DNA of 8,446 nt from an uncultured Eubacterium sp. (lineage in GTDB: Bacteria; Bacillota; Clostridia; Lachnospirales; Lachnospiraceae), in the NCBI GenBank assembly GCA_910584595.1, contig CAJUBQ010000149.1, forward strand, positions 1 through 8,446, read 5' to 3'. Shown in pieces: positions 5,523 through 8,446 of the stretch (its first letter is position 1; each line of letters opens with the position of its first letter). Both the position numbers and the translations under genes were made by a program. The notes under the pieces are model-generated. The model was given only the letters and a program-made list of their open reading frames with translations. It was not told the origin of the DNA and searched no databases.

Positions 5523-6965
5523 TTACCAGGTAGCAATCTTTTTCGGTTCCTGTACCGTCTGTACTTTAATCATATTCGTCGTGCCTGCCATCCCAAGAGG
5601 TACACCTGATGTAATCACAACAAGTTCTCCCGGCTTTAAAAATCCGTAATCTCTGGCATTACTTACAGAATGATTAAACAATTCAATCACATCGCTTTCT
5701 TCCATAATCAGAAGCGGACGCACACCCCAGGACAGATTCAGCTGCCTGCCTACCTTTTCATCCATCGTACAGCCAATAATCTGACATCCCGGACGGTAAC
5801 GGGAAATCATACGTGCGGATGTGCCTGTCTTTGTAACGGTCAATATGGCGCTTGCATTAAGATCATGCGCCGTCGTACAGGTCGCGTGGCAGATTGCATC
5901 TGTAATATTTGTGCTTGCCTTATGGTCATAACCAAAGAAACGCTTGCGGTAATCAATATCCTGTTCTGTTCGTGTTGCGATACGCACCATTGTCTGTAAA
6001 GCTTCCACCGGATATTTACCCGCAGCCGTTTCACCGGAAAGCATAATCGCACTTGTGCCGTCATAAATCGCATTTGCCACATCGGTAGTCTCCGCTCTGG
6101 TCGGCCGTGGATTTTTCATCATAGAATCAAGCATCTGCGTCGCTGTAATAACCTTTTTGCCTGCTTCGTACACTTTTTTAATAATCATCTTCTGGATAAC
6201 AGGCACTTCCTCACTAGCAATCTCGACACCCATATCTCCGCGGGCAATCATAATGCCATTGGAAGCTTCAATAATTTCATCAATATTATCCACGCCTTCC
6301 CGATTTTCTATTTTGGATATAATTTCTATGCTTTTTCCGCCATTTTCATCAAGTATTCTGCGAATCTGAAGTACATCGTCTGCACACCGCACAAAAGAGG
6401 CCGCGACAAAATCAAAATCTTTTTCAATCCCAAACAAAATATCCTGTCTGTCCTTTTCACTGACATAAGGAAGCGATAAATGAACTTCCGGCACATTGAC
6501 GCCTTTATTATTTGACACAAATCCACCATTTATCACACGGCAAATAATATCTTTTCCCTCAATGGCTTCCACCTGCATGGCAATTAAACCATCATCTAAT
6601 AAAATCCGTTTTCCGACCGCAACATCTTTATACAAATCCTGGCAGGTAATAGATACCTGCTCTTCATTTCCTTCTACCTCACCGGAACAAAGACGGAATA
6701 ACTGATCCGGCTGCAGCTCCACTTTTCCTGTTTTAAAAGATTTTACCCGGATTTCCGGCCCTTTTGTATCCAGCAGCGCAGCAATCGGCTTCTGAAATCT
6801 GGTACGCGCTTCTCTTAACTCTTTCAGACGTTTTTCATGCTCCTCGTAATTTCCATGAGAAAAATTAAATCTTGCGACACTCATCCCCTCCTGAATCAGC
6901 GCATCTAAAATGCCCGGCTGATCGGTTGCCGGCCCCAGTGTACAGATGATTTTTGTTTTTGTCAT
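5523..6965 (-). CDS. pyk: Pyruvate kinase
   Basis: A 480-residue cytoplasmic glycolytic enzyme converting phosphoenolpyruvate and ADP to pyruvate and ATP. Catalytic features are TKIICTLGPA (4-13), ARFNFSHG (31-38; Arg32, Asn34, Ser36), LLDTKGPEIR (64-73; Asp66, Thr67), the signature IEIISKIENREGV (213-225) with Lys218 and metal ligand Glu220, GIMIARGDMGVE (237-248; Asp244), and ATQMLDSMMKNPRPTRAE (275-292). The C-terminal allosteric domain ends near TSGVPLG (452-458). It is the short form: the extra PEP-utiliser domain found in Bacillus and many clostridial enzymes (about 585 residues) is absent. The start has GAGGAGG 7 bases upstream. It lies 28 bp after thiD and is probably cotranscribed with it. 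Confidence 0.97.
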   Translation of the reverse strand: MTKTKIICTLGPATDQPGILDALIQEGMSVARFNFSHGNYEEHEKRLKELREARTRFQKPIAALLDTKGPEIRVKSFKTGKVELQPDQLFRLCSGEVEGNEEQVSITCQDLYKDVAVGKRILLDDGLIAMQVEAIEGKDIICRVINGGFVSNNKGVNVPEVHLSLPYVSEKDRQDILFGIEKDFDFVAASFVRCADDVLQIRRILDENGGKSIEIISKIENREGVDNIDEIIEASNGIMIARGDMGVEIASEEVPVIQKMIIKKVYEAGKKVITATQMLDSMMKNPRPTRAETTDVANAIYDGTSAIMLSGETAAGKYPVEALQTMVRIATRTEQDIDYRKRFFGYDHKASTNITDAICHATCTTAHDLNASAILTVTKTGTSARMISRYRPGCQIIGCTMDEKVGRQLNLSWGVRPLLIMEESDVIELFNHSVSNARDYGFLKPGELVVITSGVPLGMAGTTNMIKVQTVQEPKKIATW

Positions 6966-6993
6966 GATTGTTCCTCCTCAATAATAATATTTA

Positions 6994-7785
6994 TTAAAAT
7001 GAATTAATATTTTTCAATACATGATGCAACGGCCCATTCCCTTTTCCGAGATCCAACCCTGCCGCAATCACCTTTGTAAGATACTCTTTTGCATTACGTA
7101 CAGCATCCGGCAGCGTCTTACCTTCCGCCAGGTTACACGCTATGGCAGAAGACAACGTACAGCCTGTCCCATGTGTATTCGGGTTTTCCAACCGCTGCGC
7201 CGTCACATGGTAAAACATTCTGCCATCATACAGCAGATCATCCGCTCGATCCGGCAAATGTCCGCCTTTGCACAGCACTGCACACCCATATGTTTGAAAA
7301 ATTTTTTCCGCTGCATACCGCATGGACGCTTCGTCTGTAATAGAACGATCCGACAAGACCTCTGCTTCCGGAATATTTGGCGTCAAAACAGATGCCAGAG
7401 AAAACAACTGCCTGTGCGCTGCATCCAGCGCTTTTTCCTGCATCAGCCTCATGCCGCTCGTAGAAACCATCACCGGATCAATCACAATATTGTGCGCCTG
7501 ATACATACGCAGTTTCTCGCTGATTACCCTAACTGCAGACTCGTCAGGAATCATTCCAATCTTTACCGCGGCAGGAAAAATATCGGTAAATACCGCGTCC
7601 AGCTGTGCTCCGATCATCTCGGGCTTTGTATTTTCTATCGCATAAACTCCCATCGTATTCTGAGCAGTCAAAGCAGTAATAACACTCATGCCATATGCAC
7701 CATGCGCCATGATCGTCTTAAGATCCGCCTGTATGCCTGCGCCGCCGCTGCAGTCACTTCCGGCTATTGTTAAAATTGGATTCAT
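6994..7785 (-). CDS. thiD: Hydroxymethylpyrimidine/phosphomethylpyrimidine kinase
   Basis: A 263-residue ribokinase-fold enzyme that phosphorylates HMP and HMP-phosphate to HMP-diphosphate for thiamine synthesis or salvage; relatives also act on pyridoxal. Visible marks are TIAGSDCSGGAGIQADLKT (6-24), ALTAQNT (38-44) with Gln42 at the HMP-contact position, VIDPVMVSTSG (101-111), LTPNIPEAEVL (134-144), CKGGH (172-176) and the anion-hole motif HGTGC (205-209) with the catalytic Cys209. Length is normal. No other thi gene is in view and the leader has no TPP riboswitch motif (no CTGAGA block), so salvage or a PdxK-like role with pyridoxine is possible. The ribosome site (GCGGG) is weak. A strong SigA promoter lies about 90 bp upstream. 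Confidence 0.92.
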   Translation of the reverse strand: MNPILTIAGSDCSGGAGIQADLKTIMAHGAYGMSVITALTAQNTMGVYAIENTKPEMIGAQLDAVFTDIFPAAVKIGMIPDESAVRVISEKLRMYQAHNIVIDPVMVSTSGMRLMQEKALDAAHRQLFSLASVLTPNIPEAEVLSDRSITDEASMRYAAEKIFQTYGCAVLCKGGHLPDRADDLLYDGRMFYHVTAQRLENPNTHGTGCTLSSAIACNLAEGKTLPDAVRNAKEYLTKVIAAGLDLGKGNGPLHHVLKNINSF

Positions 7786-7874
7786 ATTTTCCCGCTTTCT
7801 GCCAATAAAAATAATCTGCTTTTTTTCTTAATTTAACTTCGGCTACAATAAAACCACGTTCTTTCTATCAATAA

Positions 7875-7903
7875 TATATCCTTAATAAAATATATTGTCA
7901 ATA
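7875..7903 (-). promoter_or_regulatory. SigA promoter for thiD-pyk
   Basis: On the - strand a perfect -35 TTGACA (7903-7898) is followed after 17 bp by TATATT (7880-7875), 5 of 6 matches to TATAAT. Transcription should start near 7868, giving a leader of about 83 nt in which I recognise no riboswitch. This is the best housekeeping promoter in the window. Confidence 0.7.
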
Positions 7904-7911
7904 TATTGTAA
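7891..7911. repeat. Tandem 10-bp direct repeat over the thiD -35 box
   Basis: AATATATTGT occurs at 7891-7900 and again at 7902-7911, one helical turn (11 bp) apart. The repeat covers the TTGACA of the thiD promoter, so it could be an operator, though simple AT-richness is an alternative. Confidence 0.45.
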
Positions 7912-7921
7912 CATATTATAC

Positions 7922-7948
7922 ACCGTAATAAAGTCAAATCGTTACGGT
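7922..7948. repeat. Short inverted repeat at the edge of the IS4 remnant
   Basis: ACCGTAA (7922-7928) is the exact reverse complement of TTACGGT (7942-7948), 13 bases apart. It spans the stop codon of the transposase fragment and marks the change from AT-rich intergenic DNA to the GC-richer remnant. It may be a terminator remnant or part of an old element end. Confidence 0.35.
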
Positions 7949-8397
7949 TCACAGCGTGGGAAGGTTCGCCCCGGCCTGACCGCCTCTATATTGCTGGCGA
8001 TTAGGCCCTCCGCATCCATGTCAATTTCCTGGTCTGGCAGATTTGTAATCAGGTTTTCGTAGGATCCGGAGGACAGTTCGAACCGGACAGCCCGCAGGGC
8101 AATATTATATTCAGGCCTTGTGTCCGTAAGATAATCCATAGGGACTTTGCCGCATATGTGGCGGTGGCTTTCCGCCAGTTCCGGTCGCCTCCGTTTTTTC
8201 TTTGACTGGGATCTGGAGAGGATGCGTTCCATATGCGTATCCAGGGCCTGCACCCCTTCCAGGCTGCGGCCCAGGATCTTTTCCGCCTTTTTGTCTGTAC
8301 ATCGGATCAGGAAATACTGCACGTTTTCAATGACATGCGCAAAATTGTTGTAAGAGGCATAGCCCCATAGGCGCGAACTTAAGCGGAAATGCAACAA
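7942..8397 (-). pseudogene. IS4-family transposase fragment, both ends lost
   Basis: The open frame codes for 151 residues, of which about residue 12 (8364) onward looks like the middle of an IS4-family DDE transposase: GYASYNNFAHVIEN (12-25), YFLIRCTDKK (28-37), LSRSQSKKK (60-68), VPMDYL (85-90) and FELSSGSYENLITNLPDQE (106-124). Intact relatives read ADRGY.SYN, with the second catalytic Asp just before GY; here that position is replaced by SRLWGY, so the Asp is gone. The frame should run from NLP.. into the YREK block with the catalytic Glu; instead it jumps near residue 129 to SNIEAVRPGRTFPR and stops, which resembles the extreme C-terminus of the family. All three catalytic residues are therefore missing, through an internal deletion on the C-terminal side and replacement on the N-terminal side. 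It is GC-richer than the thiD leader beside it and cannot transpose itself. Confidence 0.75.
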
Positions 8398-8398
8398 T

Positions 8399-8446
8399 TT
8401 ACAAAAAGTGTTGCGTACTGGCTATGCGAACGCTGGATGGGAGGCG
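8399..8446 (-). CDS. 3' end of a second gene with the same C-terminal tail as the left-edge gene
   Basis: The last 15 codons, RLPSSVRIASTQHFL, end at TAA (8401-8399); the rest lies beyond the window. Eight of the last twelve residues (SSVR.A..QHF) match the left-edge tail. A hairpin of GCAACA/TGTTGC (8391-8396 with 8409-8414), with inner TTT/AAA pairing around a four-base loop, spans the stop codon just as in the left copy. Past the hairpin the sequence differs from the left copy and soon joins the IS4 remnant at about 8365, so the element end was probably lost. Possible TnpB-like tail, on the same inference as the left copy. Confidence 0.4.
   Translation of the reverse strand, partial: RLPSSVRIASTQHFL
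8405..8439 (-). repeat. Right copy of the inverted, diverged 35-bp repeat
   Basis: The reverse complement of this stretch matches 25-59 at 27 of 35 positions without gaps, with both 10-bp end blocks identical. The differences fall largely at synonymous or non-conserved codon positions, showing two related but long-separated genes. Confidence 0.7.

Noticed and set aside
7021..7773. 250-residue + strand frame opposite thiD
   Set aside because: It is antisense to a clear thiD and rich in Arg, Cys and His, as expected of a mirror frame; no family pattern or ribosome site.
7786..7874. Thiamine or other riboswitch in the thiD leader
   Set aside because: No CTGAGA or other conserved TPP block is present, and no other riboswitch core is recognisable in the 83 nt.
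1..8446. CRISPR array, tRNA or rRNA gene
   Set aside because: No regularly spaced repeat and no cloverleaf or ribosomal motif seen on either strand; both were checked by eye only.

Overview
The window looks like chromosome of an anaerobic, spore-forming Firmicute, most likely a gut Clostridia of the Lachnospiraceae type. This is inferred from the two dipicolinate synthase genes (made only by endospore formers), a short DtxR-type regulator and a DUF3990 gene pair of the kind common in that group, strong AGGAGG-type ribosome binding sites and moderate GC. Nothing in the window fixes the genus.

Layout. The left edge (1-105) holds the last 20 codons of a gene whose body lies outside, followed by two hairpins; it looks like the right end of an insertion sequence, possibly IS200/IS605-like. 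Next, on the + strand, come a two-gene module (255-1173: a DUF3990 protein and an overlapping downstream partner that looks like an extended DUF3791-type protein), a 122-residue DtxR/MntR-family metalloregulator (1251-1619), and a glutamine-hydrolysing asparagine synthetase (1703-3556) preceded by a good match to a SigE mother-cell promoter. The - strand meets it convergently at about 3.6 kb. Read in the direction of transcription it carries thiD (7785-6994), pyk (6965-5523), a small broken reading frame (5406-5236) behind a strong stem-loop, and dpaA-dpaB (5149-3678). The right edge (7942-8446) is a graveyard of mobile DNA: an IS4-family transposase fragment that has lost its catalytic residues, abutting a second copy of the same protein tail seen at the left edge, in inverted orientation.

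How it fits together. dpaA and dpaB make dipicolinic acid for the spore core. The asparagine synthetase next to them resembles sporulation-expressed AsnO of Bacillus subtilis in its promoter, so 1.6-5.2 kb may be a sporulation-linked patch. thiD and pyk are housekeeping genes packed 28 bp apart behind one SigA-like promoter. The DUF3990 pair is the accessory cargo, lying directly beside the insertion-sequence end; its function is unknown, and a toxin-antitoxin or defence role is inference only. The most unusual observations are the inverted, diverged protein tails with stop-codon hairpins at the two window edges, the DUF3990 pair, the SigE-like promoter on the asparagine synthetase gene, and the small gene broken by two in-frame stops.
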